Assembly: GCA_026874595.1 (NCBI GenBank)
Contig: CM049317.1
Location: forward strand, 21,278,882 to 21,342,881
Direction of reading: 5' to 3'
DNA from: Sipunculus nudus
Taxonomy: Eukaryota > Annelida > Sipuncula > Golfingiida > Sipunculidae
Length of the DNA: 64,000 nt
The notes under the pieces are model-generated. The model did no database searches, was not told the origin of the DNA, and saw nothing but the letters and a program-made list of their open reading frames with translations. The translations under genes and the position numbers were made by a program. How positions within the stretch are numbered: the stretch's first letter is position 1; every line of letters starts with the position of its first letter. This document shows positions 13,491 through 25,030 of the stretch, in pieces.

Positions 13491-14098
13491 GATATCACTG
13501 TGAAACCAACGTTCGCGTAAACTTGCAATGCCGAAGTACCTATTTACAGACCTCGGATTGATTAGGAGTGACAAAGTACCGACAGGAAGAGGGGCTTCCT
13601 TCCTGATATGTTTTTAGCTAATCCATCTGCTTCGCTGATATAGTCTCGTCTCCGACACCTCAGGTTCTTCCATCTAATTTTAAAATGCTGTGCTGGCAAG
13701 ATACGAAATCAGGTCAAAATTTTGATTTCGGACACGGGGACTCGGTCTTAAGAGGAAAGTCTGCATGTATTTGGTCGACAAAGAGGTTAGTCACATTGAC
13801 TGAAATATGTAACTATACATGATGTTCTTTCCCCGCTGTATATTATTAGTTCATGGTCATTTGGAACAATTATGTTCCCATTTCTGCCCATGTTCAGTAT
13901 TTTGTAAACTAGTATATGCATGTGGCAAGGATTCTGAAAAAAATGATCTACTTGTTTTTCAGTAAACCCGCATTCACCGACTTTCACAAATTTTTCACAG
14001 CTACGTATATACTCTGTGGTCGTTCACTCTTTTCTAAAGGAAATCAACTCCAGGGGTACCATAACCAACGTTTTTTTTCTTTGTATATGGTCCAAAAG

Positions 14099-14135
<37 letters not shown>

Positions 14136-14161
14136 TGTATAAGGAATCAAACGATTATAAG

Positions 14162-14215
14162 CATCGTGTTTACTAATCAGTTTCGTACCGTTGTACGGCA
14201 CTCATCAGAACGATA
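14162..14215 (-). ncRNA. Hammerhead ribozyme motif, mirror copy (- strand arm)
   Basis: This is the exact reverse complement of the + strand motif. CTGATGA reads on the minus strand at 14208-14202 and GAAA at 14184-14181. Predicted cleavage is between 14171 and 14170. Because the two copies are inverted, a transcript of either strand carries one sense ribozyme and one antisense copy that could pair with it. Confidence 0.78.
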
Positions 14216-14306
14216 TGAATGAAGGGGTTGTACATTGAACAACTGGTTGTTCACTGGAGCGTGTTTGTGGTTATTACAATGTGGATTTGTACAACCCCTT
14301 CATTCA

Positions 14307-14360
14307 TATCGTTCTGATGAGTGCCGTACAACGGTACGAAACTGATTAGTAAACACGATG
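14307..14360 (+). ncRNA. Hammerhead ribozyme motif, type I with minimal stem III (+ strand arm)
   Basis: The core CTGATGA is at 14314-14320 and GAAA at 14338-14341. Stem II is GTGCCGT/ACGGTAC (14321-14327 with 14331-14337, 7 bp including one G-U) closed by ACA. Stem III is ACT/AGT (14341-14343 with 14348-14350) with loop GATT. The cleavage triplet is GTA, with cleavage predicted after 14351. Stem I pairs 14307-14313 with 14352-14360 and contains a 2-nt bulge (14355-14356), of the kind used for loop-loop contacts in natural hammerheads. All core nucleotides are present. Confidence 0.8.
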
Positions 14361-14465
14361 CTTACAATCGTTTGATTCCTAATACACGATATATATTGAT
14401 ACGCTCTGGTTATACCATAGAGCACTTTGCCTTCAGTGCATTGCCAACAGCCTAGAAAGAACAAT

Positions 14466-14519
<54 letters not shown>

Positions 14520-14804
14520 AAGTGGCTCTGTGTGTCTGCGTTAGAATCATATTATATATGCTATCGTAATACTTTAATGCCTATTATATACATTACAGTG
14601 AAAGCTGACTTGGAATGGGGACATCGGGACCGATTTTTATATTCTTATACATTATTAGTTACCACTGAAAAAAGTTTTGGAGGCCGGAGGTTTTTCTTTT
14701 TATATTCAAATTTTAAAATGTATTTGTTGTATAAAGATTCAAATCGATTATCATCCCTGGTGGTATTTTTGTTATAACCTCATTTGGAATGAAAATTTCC
14801 ATTG

Positions 14805-15190
14805 TTGGATATTTGGCTATGCGTTCATTTCTGTTCGTGTTTCTGTATGTTTGTGCGTGTGTTTGTTCACAGCATTTATCACCATTAACGGAACCTCATG
14901 AAATTTTGCGGCACCTCGGGAATGGACCAATGAAGAATACTTGATTTTGGTGTGGGTCTGGCTCACGATCCGGATCCAGTAAGGACTTCCAGGAATATTC
15001 ACAAATGTGCAGTCATGTATGCCTGATTCCACTTGGGAATATAGGCCAAATAAGTGAATGCAAACACTTGTTAGGGAACATGCAATATTTAACCAGGGGA
15101 CATGGGCCAATATGTGAATGGAAACAAGGGTTGCGGAGTACCCGACATTAAGGACGATTCACATGGCGGAGGCCTGCATTCCAGAGAATA
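14805..15190 (+). repeat. Family H dispersed repeat, copy 1
   Basis: GTGTTTGTTCACAGCAT, ATGAAATTTTGCGGCACC, TTGATTTTGGTGTGGGTC, GGGAATATAGGCCAAATAAG and CATGGCGGAGGCCTGCATTC recur in order in the second copy at 34290-34465 plus 35527-35640. Confidence 0.6.
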
Positions 15191-16799
15191 TTTCTAGTCC
15201 ATACGTATTTTCATTACATCTGCAAATCAAATAAATTGTGTCCAAATGTTTATTTTCGACCTGACTGTGAAGGTTTATGTTTATTAGTTTAAAAGAACGA
15301 TTTCCTTAGCCAAGGCAAGCCAAGTTGTGGGATATGTGCTCCCTGGACAGAGATATTAATGTTATCTGACAATGTACTGTTTCGGTCTATAAAGTGGCCG
15401 ACATCTTTGCGCAAACCAATGCAGCTCGTGTTGCCAAACAAACAATAACACTGTTTCTAAAGGCGAGTTTCTGGATACTGCGTGCTGAATCGCATATGGA
15501 CAACATTAAAAAGTGTTTTTTATATTCATGAAACCACAACCCTAGAACAGCAAGTCAATGTTAACTTCTCTGCATTGCGCGTGGTTATGTTTCGCACCTG
15601 CATCTGTCAAAGTGATGTTTACGTTATGTTTTTATGTTGGACCAGCTGGGTGATCGAAAGGTCTATGACCCTACTACTATCGAAAGGGTAACAACAACAA
15701 ATAACATGGCCGCGTTTAAGCGAGACCTTTTCTAAGGGACACAATAATATACCTTTCTTCAGTCACCTGCTTAATTCTTGGTAATTAGTCTCGTACAGAT
15801 TTGTGTGTTACGTATAGAAAAAAAACGCAACTCTGTCTCGTGAATATTAAATATATGCAAATGTGTGTAAAATTACGTTACACTGCATCGTCAACGTATA
15901 GCTACTACGACATTGTCGCGTAAAATAACGCACAATCGTACATAGTGACGTTTCATGTTACAGATACATGTAAACTAAAATCTTAGATGTGTATGACTTT
16001 TGGGACCATTCGTTAAAGAATTTAGAAGTAGTCTTCCTGTTTGAACGGTCGGTTACTGTAAAGATTCAAAAGCGATAAGTCAAATTTCTCATTTTCTCTA
16101 TATTTATGTACGGGCGTAAGGCACTTTTATTCCTGGTGAATGTTTACTATAAAAATGTGCTCATATATGTTTTGTAACATAGTAATGTATGTGTATAGGG
16201 GATTTATGTGTATAAAATTGTTGTATTTGTTTCGAAGTTTCTACGCCATATTCTCTTCAAGTAAAATCTTCATGTAGAAAATTCAGCATATAAAGATTTA
16301 CCTCATGCAAACTCAGGACTGTAAATGTTTATCCCTTCAATTTTGCTCTAAACTTCTACACGACACACCTGTCGTATCTTTGTTTATAGTTACTTAGACT
16401 TCAGCCTATTAGAACAGGGTATTGCTTGGATGCCATACAAGGATATTTCAGCGAATCAATTATCCTCAGAAAAACAAATAGGAACTTTCCTGTCGACATT
16501 GGCAGGAAAGTATTGACATAACTGTTTTTCTCTTTCAGTGAGTTAGCGATGCTTTTCAAGAATGTCTATTCAATCATATAGTTGTAGACAATCATGCAGA
16601 GAGTGTATTTTATCCATTAATACAAGGAGTTCCATCTATCTCTCTCTTTCTATCTCTCTCTCTTTCTCTCTCTCAATAAGGGAGCTTGCGAACATATACT
16701 AGTAAAAATGTTGTTTCAGTGGTATTAATTTACACTTTACAATTCACACTTTACAAAGTTACAATTTTCCTCTGCCCTACCTTTACGTATGATATTTCG
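15191..16799. other. Sequence without a recognised gene
   Basis: AT-rich, with a CT tract at 16636-16674. The 69-codon frame at 15482-15691 has no recognisable domain. Confidence 0.6.
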
Positions 16800-18260
16800 A
16801 GAGAGTTTCATTTTTCGCAATTGCACCAGAATCTATAAAATCGAAGTACAATAATATTTACATTTATTTAAATATGAAAATAAATCCCACAAAATAAAAA
16901 CATGCATTCTTCCACAATTAATATACAACTGTTCACTACCTACACCACCTTATAATTTGAAAAAATTGAATCAAGTCAATTCAAATTTATTTGGGGAAAT
17001 CGGAAAGATATTATCAAAAGAGAAGTTTTAATTGCACCAAAAGAAAAGGAGGCCTAAATATGGTCCATCTGGCTTAAAAAAATTCTGCATTAAAACTTGC
17101 ATGGATAAACAATAATTGGAGAAAAATTCTAACCATATCCTTAAAATATTTCTTCTGGAAACTTTGAAACATAAGGAATTAACCTTTCAATGTAACATTT
17201 CACCCAGAGATGTAAAAGATATTATAAAACATTAATTTTATTTTGGGGAAGATGTGATGAGACATTGGTGCACATTCAATAATATTTACCCATGTAGTGA
17301 TAATGATATATTATCTCAATGCATCTGGTAAAACTCCCACATAAAAATAGGTAATAAAACACTATTTTACAGTAAGCTGTAAATAAATGGGGTAAATTCA
17401 TTTCTGATCTGTTGATCGTTAAAGACAATAAAATGGAATTACGAATTGCCAAGAATTTTGTGATAAATTTAGAGTAAAAATTGACAGTCTCAATTACGCC
17501 AGCTTACTGCAAGCTGTACTTAAGAAATCGAAGTTTATAATAGCATCGTCGAATAGTTATGAATTATCTGCTAATGGTATTATTGAAGATTGTGAGGCAT
17601 TAAGGTACATTAAAAGAGGAACTAAATGTATATACAATAAATAAGTCAGTGTAACTGTAGTTTCACCCAGTAAAATTATTTTAAAAAATGGAACGAGGAT
17701 ATGAACATGTTGACAGAAGAAAAGGTGAATGCTGGATTCTGCAATATATATAACACAACAATATCAATGAAATTAAGAATGTTTCAGTTTAATATTTTAC
17801 AGCGCACACTCACACTTAACCCCTTCCTTTACCGCTTAAAGATTGTAGATTGTGAAAACTGTAATTTCTGTAAAAATGAAATAGAAACTTAAAAACTTAT
17901 ATTCTGGGAATGTCCATTTGTAAAATAATTTTATAGAGATATTCAAACGATTATCAACATAGATTTACATGAAACATTTCTTCGTGATAAAGCAGAAACA
18001 CTACTGGGATGCAGTGAGCACCGATGGGTTAATATGTTGACATTGATCTCAGAAAGGTAAATCGATATAAATAGATGTCACAGAAAGAAATCTGATATTC
18101 AAGGCTTTAAAATTATTTATTACAGAAATACATTCTATTGAACTAAAATATTGAGCTAAAAATAAATGTAAATTAGAAAAAAAGCATCGTTATATCTCAA
18201 ATGTTTTTTAAATTAATACATAATTGCGTAATAATTTCGAACTAGATGATCTATGTTTTA
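16800..18260 (+). pseudogene. Decayed LINE reverse transcriptase, C-terminal part
   Basis: Frameshifted fragments read in order. FKFIWGNRKDIIKREVLIAP (about 16980-17040) is followed after a frameshift by GGLNMVHL (about 17048-17071), and LRMFQFNILQRTLTLNPFLY by CENCNFCKNEIET (17775-17890), then a stop and LIFWECPFV. These are the typical blocks after the RT domain of L1/Tx1-like LINEs: the FxWxxxxxxIKR and GGLxMxH motifs, then CxxC..ET..HLFWEC. Many stops and shifts show it is dead. The clade is from memory only. The region is AT-rich and no 5' half is visible. Confidence 0.75.
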
Positions 18261-18805
18261 AAAGTAGGAGATACATTGAACTCCTACTCAAGACTATTTG
18301 TGGTAACTTATTGATCAGAAACTGTCTTTTAGAATTTGCACATTGAAGGAGTATTTATCTTACTAATCTGATAAGATTATAGGTTTTAAAAAATCTACAT
18401 AATTGCAGTAACAGTAATTTTAATATAACATCTCAATATATTATGTTATATAAGTATATCTTAATACAGTTTTTGTTTTATCTCTTGGTTATATGTTCAA
18501 ACATTATGATACAATTGTTTATATTTAAATTAAGAAAATATAAGAAAACAATCATTCCATGTAAATTTAGCTTGTAATATGTTGTCTCGAGAGTAATTGG
18601 TCACCTTTTCCTAATGATTTTGGCGAAGAAGAAACTATACATGTATATTTGTGCATTAAAAAAAGGTTTATATATGTATATATATGTATGTAAATGTAAA
18701 TATTTATATGTATATGTATATGTGTATATGTGTATGTATATCATGAACACATGTGTTCATGTTTCATATATTGACATGTTTTTTGTAGATATATATTGTA
18801 TCATG

Positions 18806-18827
18806 GTTAACAAAAAGGCAACCACAG
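18806..18827 (-). mobile_element. Family B end only
   Basis: AACAAAAAGGCAACCACAG followed by TA is the same terminus as 39094-39182. A short self-complementary segment (TTTTGCG..CGCAAAA, about 18847-18866) and GC-rich CCGCCGCCG repeats follow. Confidence 0.4.
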
Positions 18828-18984
18828 TATATATATATATTGTATCCGCAAAACAGAGTTTTGCGAATACTACGTTTTCAGCCCACCGCCGCCGGATCCG
18901 CCGCCGCCGCATAGAGATCTTCTCCGTAAACACTGGACAAAATTTTATAAAACCGGGAATTATGAACAGGTCACATGTGAACCT

Positions 18985-20400
18985 CGCCCTCAATTTGGGT
19001 TGACCTCTGACATTTCCTCTCTGCACAGCGTCCTCCTGTGCTTCTGTTTTCACACATAAAACCCACATATCTTGTGACTCATTTGACCAATCGGGCTGAA
19101 CTTTTGCATGAATGTAGTTCTTGGATAGCCTTATATCTTACACAAACTGGTGCTGCCACCAACAATCATTTTTTTGGTGGAGGTAACCGCCTCCATTTTT
19201 TTAAATGCTTACTCAACTACATATTTGTACATCTGCAGAATTCCATTCCGGTTTCGGACTACGTGACAGGGCAATATCACACGCGTCTTCTCATTTTATA
19301 TCCAGGCGTCAACCAGGCCCGGTCAACCTGCGGGCCCTGGGTGCGTAATCGTCCCCATAGCTGGGTCATACCACCGAGGAACCCCCGAAAGGCGCATTCG
19401 TTTGTGAGTGAAACACGGTTGTAGGGTACGGCCTTCCCATTTAACCCGCAGAGCGCTAACCCTTCGTGGGGGCCGACCGTGAAAAATCTCACAGCCTCGG
19501 CTGAGATTCGAACTCACGATCTCCCGACTTTGAGTCCCGTGCTCTACCCCTGAGCCACAGAAGCCAGTCCTACAACCATTTGTGCACAGCGTCCATTTGT
19601 TTGTCTGCCTTGGGTTAAAATCTCTGCAAAAGGTTTGACTAATCTGCCTGAAATTTTGCATGTGTATACATCTCGGATAGAGTTCTCGTTTAAAAGAGAG
19701 GTGGCGCCAGCTACAATCATGTTTACGCTGCAAACATCCATGCTTATATCTCAGGACTGGTTTATCTCAGGACTTATCAGCCTAAAATTTTGCATATGTA
19801 TAAATCTTACACCGCTCTTTATCATCAGAACTGATGGCGCCACCTGCAACCAATTTTGCACACGCCAATCTGTTTGTCTGCCTTTGGTTAAAATAACTCA
19901 TATCTTGGCAGTGTTTTGACTTATCTTCCTAAACTTTTGCATATGTATACATCTTCGATAGCTTTCTTGATTTTGTTGCAGGTGGCGCCAACTACATTCA
20001 CGTTTGCGATGCAGACATCCATGCTAATATCTTGGGACTGGTTTTACGTATAGGCCTTAAAGTTTGTATAAGTAAAGATCTTACATAGCTCTAAAGGTTA
20101 TACAAATTTGGTGGCCAAACTAACAACTATTTTTGCATGGTGTCCATCTGTGTATCTGCCTAGGGTAAAAATCACTCATGTCTCAGCAGTGGTTTGACTT
20201 ATCTATCTGAAATTTTGCAAATATATAATTTTCTCTTTCAAATAACAGGTGGCGCCACCTAAAATCAAGTTTAAGTGGCACACATCCAAGCTAATATGCA
20301 ACACATCTCACTCTATTTCCCCTTGCCACTCAATCCATGCCTCACTTCACCCGTAACACTCTAATTTCGGCCTATACACGTAGTCGCTTGTCGACTACCC
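18985..20400 (+). repeat. Family G tandem repeat, units of about 145/290 bp
   Basis: The repeated order is GTCCATCTGTTTGTCTGCCT, TTTGACTxATCTxCCTGAAA, TTTTGCATATGTATACATCT, a GGTGGCGCCACC palindrome and ACATCCATGCTAATATCT. At least five half-units are readable. The SINE at 19312-19565 is inserted in it. Confidence 0.7.
19312..19565 (-). mobile_element. tRNA-derived SINE, best copy, nested in a tandem repeat
   Basis: On the minus strand it starts GGCTTCTGTGGCTCAGGGG with an A-box-like TGGCTCAGGGGTAGAGC (19541-19557) and a B box GAGTTCGAATCTC (19503-19515). A tail of about 190 bp shared with the copies at 13340 and 61480 follows. The tRNA head no longer folds well in the anticodon stem, so it is a SINE and not a tRNA gene. 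It interrupts family G sequence on both sides. Confidence 0.8.
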
Positions 20401-22199
20401 GTATTCTAGTTTATTTTTTTATTTATACGGACGGATAAAAGGGCTGTTATCAGTTACCGTTTAGAGCTGTATCATCATATTTGACAAAAGCAGTTTGACA
20501 GTGAGAAGTATTGCGGAGAATTTAAGATTCCACCTGTATTGACCGGTGCGTCAAGGTGTAATTTCTGCGAAGTTTATCAAATTCCGTGGGGGTGCTGAAC
20601 CTGGGTGCAGGAGGAGGTCCATGATGTACGTGCCATAGCTGCAAAATAAATAAACCGCCGTCAACATACAAGCATCATGTAGGGTGTACCGTAAACATCA
20701 GCAGTATACCTCCAGACCTGCAGCAATAAAAAATGGCGCTACAGGTGTTGGCAATACCTGAGGCCAGATTGTGTTTGTTGCCGTGCTGACTGGCTTAGTT
20801 TTCTACAGCACTGTTATAATTGAGAACATAATACTAACATTATACTGTTTGGCCGACTCAGATGTTCGGTACTTTTCCCATAGACTTTTATGATTCTTAA
20901 CATTTTAATAATCTGTAAGTCCCAGACAAAGTGCGTCTTTTTCTTAGTATACCCACTTATTTGATCTCGTGATTGTCCAAAGGTGCAGCACGAGGTATGG
21001 ATTTAAGAGGACATTATTTTGATCGATTATGCATCTTTTACCTTTTGCTATCGTCTCGTTTTTAACTTATTACCGTCAGATAACGAAACCAGGGTTTTCA
21101 AATATTCGTGGGTTTCAAATTTATGATGTGATAAAATTTCTATCAGTTTTATTTTAATACTGAGAAATATGTGTAATTAATTCGTATTATTGGGTGCTTT
21201 AACATAGGATACAATTGCATAATCAGCATAATAATATGAGACGATAGCGCTGAGACAGAGTGTAGCGCGGAAAGAGATTCACGAATTGTTTCAATTGATA
21301 TTAGATAAAAAAAAATCTTTAGAACATATGGATATATATACAAAGGAACATATATAAGGAAACCTGAAATGAATGAACATTGCAACCCACAAATCGCCAA
21401 ATCGAAACTTGAGAAAGGTATGTGTAATTAAATGATATTGTTGGGTGCTTTCATATATAATTAGTATAGTAATCAGGGACGATAGTTCTGATTTGAAATA
21501 CATTCTTGACGACTTATTTAACATTGTCTGTTATCGGGGACATTTTCTTTAGTTTCCTCATGAGTTTCTCCATGTGTTATAATAAGGTCTGCCATTGCGT
21601 CAATATATTCATGGATGAACCTTTGCTCTGAGGCCAGAAACCATCTTCTGGCGCGGGCAGTGAATTTAATCAGTGTAAGCGTTAGTATATGTATGAATGG
21701 ATCAGCATAAAAAGCTCGCAGGTCTTTATCCGAACTTAGTTGAATGCATCTGTTGATAAGGTTTACGATAGGTAAGTTAAGAGTATGCTTCAGTCGTGGT
21801 TTTTTTTTTTTTTCAATGGATCAGCGTGGAAAACAGCCACATGTGCAGAATATCCCCGAATACGTAGTGAATGTGATGAGCACTGAAGATGTTTAGTATA
21901 GAAAGTAAGGAGAGATTACGGCCGAGCTTAAGTGAAGGTATAGTTTGACACTCTGCCTGGTACGTGCGAATACGACTTCGAAATTTCAGCGGATCGCATC
22001 GCAACGGGCTGCGTATACAACTGGCCCACGGGATGAAACTGTAGCAGAAACTGACCACAAGAGAGGCAGTGTGTTGGAAATAACACCGGCTCTTAGGTAT
22101 CAGTCTGACCATAGGTCGGGGCTAACTAAACAGCTTGGAGAGCTCAGTGAAAGAGAAACGCTTTACACAACTCACACAGTGTGGCAGAACTTAACAGTT
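20401..22199. other. Sequence without a recognised gene, apart from a direct duplication
   Basis: Unique-looking sequence with a duplication at 21150-21500. The stretch 21590-22200 has higher GC than its surroundings but no convincing coding frame. Confidence 0.55.
21150..21500. repeat. Imperfect direct duplication, spacing about 250 bp
   Basis: ATGTGTAATTAA..TATTXTTGGGTGCTTT..AT..ATAATCAG..GACGATAG..CTGA occurs at 21168-21255 and again at 21419-21495. Confidence 0.6.
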
Positions 22200-22274
22200 A
22201 CTGTATAAACACTCAAACTTTAAAGTGTATCTGTCCATCTTGTCCATCTTGAAGTTTTGGTAACCATGGGTCAG
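22200..22274 (+). other. Candidate 5' exon end of the SLC28 gene (weak)
   Basis: An ATG in good context (aaccATGG, 22266) is followed by GGT CAG and a strong donor gtaagc at 22275. If joined to the acceptor at 28306 the ATG would open a 19-codon upstream frame that stops inside exon 1, out of frame with the main ATG at 28311. This is a possible 5'UTR exon with a short upstream ORF. Nothing but the splice signal and position supports it. Confidence 0.2.
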
Positions 22275-22467
22275 GTAAGCGTGTCAATGTTTTTTTCTGA
22301 TGTTGATCTCTTTCTATGGATACGTCCGTTGAGGCTGAATATTAAATGAGACAAGGATATGATAAGAATTATAAGTAATCATTACACGTATACCGGTATA
22401 GGAAATATCAGAAAGTAATAAACATTATTTATCTCAGGATGTCTCTTTAGAATTCACCTTTGGCCTC

Positions 22468-22640
22468 AATGGCGGATCCAGAAGGGGGTCTAGGTTGGTC
22501 TGGACCCCCTCCATTTGAGCTACAACATGTTTTTCTGCCCTGTATCCCATTCTTTCTGGATCTAAGGACAATTTCTAGGTTTTCTTATTTATCTTTCTGG
22601 GTTGGACCCTTCCCTTTCCAAAATCCTGGATCCGCCCCAT
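22468..22640 (+). mobile_element. Family A MITE copy
   Basis: GGCGGATCCAGAAGGGGG at the left and AATCCTGGATCCGCCCC at the right are inverted ends. The interior TTTCTGGGTTGGACCCTT is shared with the 43439 copy. Confidence 0.7.
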
Positions 22641-23009
22641 GACCTCCAGAAGGGATCCCGCATGAGCTATTGGTTAGTACGTAAAAATAGCAAATCGATA
22701 ATTACCATTGCAAAAGAAGGTTATGTTTTAACCGGAATAAGAGGCTGACCAAGAATTGCCTTTGCGGAAGTATTTGTGCTCTATTACGTTCCCTCTATCA
22801 AAGCAGGATAAACAATGAGTACATTATTTTGGCCAGGATTGCATGACGTAACATCCCCTGGAATTACGTGACACGCTTGGCGTATCAGTATGCGAGCTTG
22901 ACTGCACATTGATGAAGTGACATCGATTTTACTTGTTTTGATTCAGGACTCCCACGTTTAAACGCGATCTAAGTCATCCCCTAAAAACTTCTTAGTGAAT
23001 CTCTTAATG

Positions 23010-23061
<52 letters not shown>

Positions 23062-23064
<3 letters not shown>

Positions 23065-23949
23065 TGGTTGGCCGATCATCGAGTTTTATTGAAAGTCAGT
23101 CGGTTTGCTGCCACTTTCAAGCGCTTGATTACCAAAGGCAACTATCGATTACATCATAATAATTACTGTTTTCTTTCCAGAATGCCTTTATGTTATAGGC
23201 AAAAATGATTCTTCCATTTTTTACCACATTCCGCGCTTCATATAATGAGTCTGTTTTTCCAAATAACTTCAGTGTGTAACTGAATATGACACGGTTGATG
23301 CGAGAACGGAGGACTTATTAAACTTATTATCTGTGAACTCGCAGGGAGCTGCAGAATTAGCGGAGAGTTTTCTAACGAAATGTACATTGCCAAATATGGA
23401 CGGGAAGGCGTTAAAATACTTCATAAATTCTCCAGGTCTATGCCAATTTTGCGAGATTCTCTAAGAAATAATCTATTCAACCGATGCCAGGTGCCGCTGT
23501 TTAGGCCGTCCTTTAAAATTTCTTTTTTGGGGGCTAACCCGGCCGGTCGAGTATTTGCATTTCAGCTGGATTTTTTTTTTTGACTAGTCTGCAATTTTTT
23601 TTTTTTTTTTGGTATGATCTGCCCCAAGCGCACCTGGGCCCATTAATTGCCTTCATGTGCTAGAAAAACAGACCCTTTATAGGCCTTACATTCTTAGATG
23701 CTCTGTAATTCCATTATGAAAGATATAACCCGACGTTGCCGATCGTTAAATTTGATCCTGAAAATTAGTCTTTATACGTGGAAGGATCGTTACACTCGTG
23801 CGCGAGAGGAGAATACCTGCCGGGGAAACGTAGGTACAGCTTCACAGATAATTGCATATTTCTTTGATAATTGCATATATTTGTCTGAACCGATTAATAA
23901 TCGATCAATATTGCTCAAACCGATGATCGATTATGAAAAACTCCCACCA

Positions 23950-23952
<3 letters not shown>
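23062..23952. mobile_element. hAT-like non-autonomous DNA transposon between two TA tracts
   Basis: The left end is TTAGTGGTTGGCCGATCATCG. The right end, reverse-complemented, is TTAGTGGTGGGAGTTTTTC, with ATCGATCATCGG close inside. The TAGTGG start resembles hAT termini, and an 8-bp target duplication would be hidden in the flanking (TA)n at 23013-23061 and 23951-23983. No transposase is readable. Confidence 0.5.
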
Positions 23953-23985
<33 letters not shown>

Positions 23986-24021
23986 GTTACATAACCATTT
24001 TGCTCAGGGGAAAATATTGGG

Positions 24022-24092
24022 CCAATCCCGGGATTCGAACCAATATCGGTGGCGACATGTCCGGTGTTCCAAACGCTTCGCTAAAAAGATAC
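24022..24092 (-). mobile_element. tRNA-like SINE head or fragment with perfect B box
   Basis: On the minus strand, TTAGCGAAGCGTTTGGAA (A-box-like) is followed about 30 nt later by GGTTCGAATCCCGGG, a perfect B box. No complete cloverleaf closes. It lies between two TA tracts. Confidence 0.5.
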
Positions 24093-24113
24093 ATAGAAAA
24101 AATAGATACAAAG

Positions 24114-24173
<60 letters not shown>

Positions 24174-24662
24174 TGTTTATACGTTTTTGCTTTAGTGCTC
24201 CCATGCACGAATGCATGCAGCGGAAGTGTACACAAGTGGTCCAGATGAACTCATATGAGTATACAGATACTGGGCAATCCCACCTGAGAATGAATTGAGG
24301 GGGAAAGGGGGTTATTTGCGGACAATATAGCGCGCTGACATATACAGAGTAAATTACCTTTTCCTTTGAATATGTTTTCATGGAAACTTTCATTTTGTGT
24401 ATGTACGAATGATGCTACGCTCATTCTGATATCATAAATTTTCCAAGCCATGTCTTATGGTACAGATTTAAAATCTGATTTGCATAGTTTTCTTTGTCTT
24501 TTTACATGAATTTTGCACAATGTACCTAAGGTTTCTTACACTTGAATTACATTTTATATGTCCTTTGCAGCAAACAAATTAGGCTAAAAGTCTGTATTAT
24601 AAAAAAATCGCGAAAAAATATATAAAGGTGTTGGAACGAAGTATATTATAAAAAAAATGTAA

Positions 24663-25030
24663 GAAGCTTGTTTGGTTTAAAGCCCTGTGGTCTTACAGGA
24701 TATTGGTCCAACAGCCTTATGGTGTTACAACTCATTGGTCCGACAGTCCTATGGTTTAACAGCATATTTGTCCGAGAGCCCCATGACATTACAGCTCATT
24801 CTTCCGACAGCCCTGGTCTTACAACTCATTGGTCCGACAGTCTTATGTTTTTACAGCTAATATATCCGATAGTCCTATGGTCTTACAGCTCATTGGTCTT
24901 ACAGCTCTATGACATTACACTCATTGGTCCGACAGCCGCAAGGTCTTACAGTTCATAACATCATTGGTAGTCCAATTATCTTATAGATCACTTGTCCATC
25001 AAGCCAATGGTCTCGTCCGACATCTCAGTG
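24663..25030. repeat. Minisatellite, unit about 32 bp
   Basis: About 10 units of TTGGTCCGACAGCCCTATGG followed by TCTTACAGCTCA. Later units degrade. The 96-codon frame here is the repeat. Confidence 0.88.

Larger units (their letters stand above)
14126..14396. repeat. Foldback element: 109-bp inverted arms, 53-bp loop, one hammerhead core per arm
   Basis: Arms 14126-14234 and 14288-14396 are reverse complements with about two mismatches. They are symmetric about 14261, with a 53-nt loop between them. TA tracts lie on the left (14104-14135) and about 70 bp to the right (14467-14515). No protein is encoded. The structure resembles terminal repeats of Penelope-like elements or a hairpin derived from a retrozyme. 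That assignment is inference. Confidence 0.85.

Noticed and set aside
19500-19566. Possible tRNA gene (A and B boxes on the minus strand)
   Set aside because: The anticodon stem does not pair well, and the sequence continues into a body shared with other copies, so it is a SINE.
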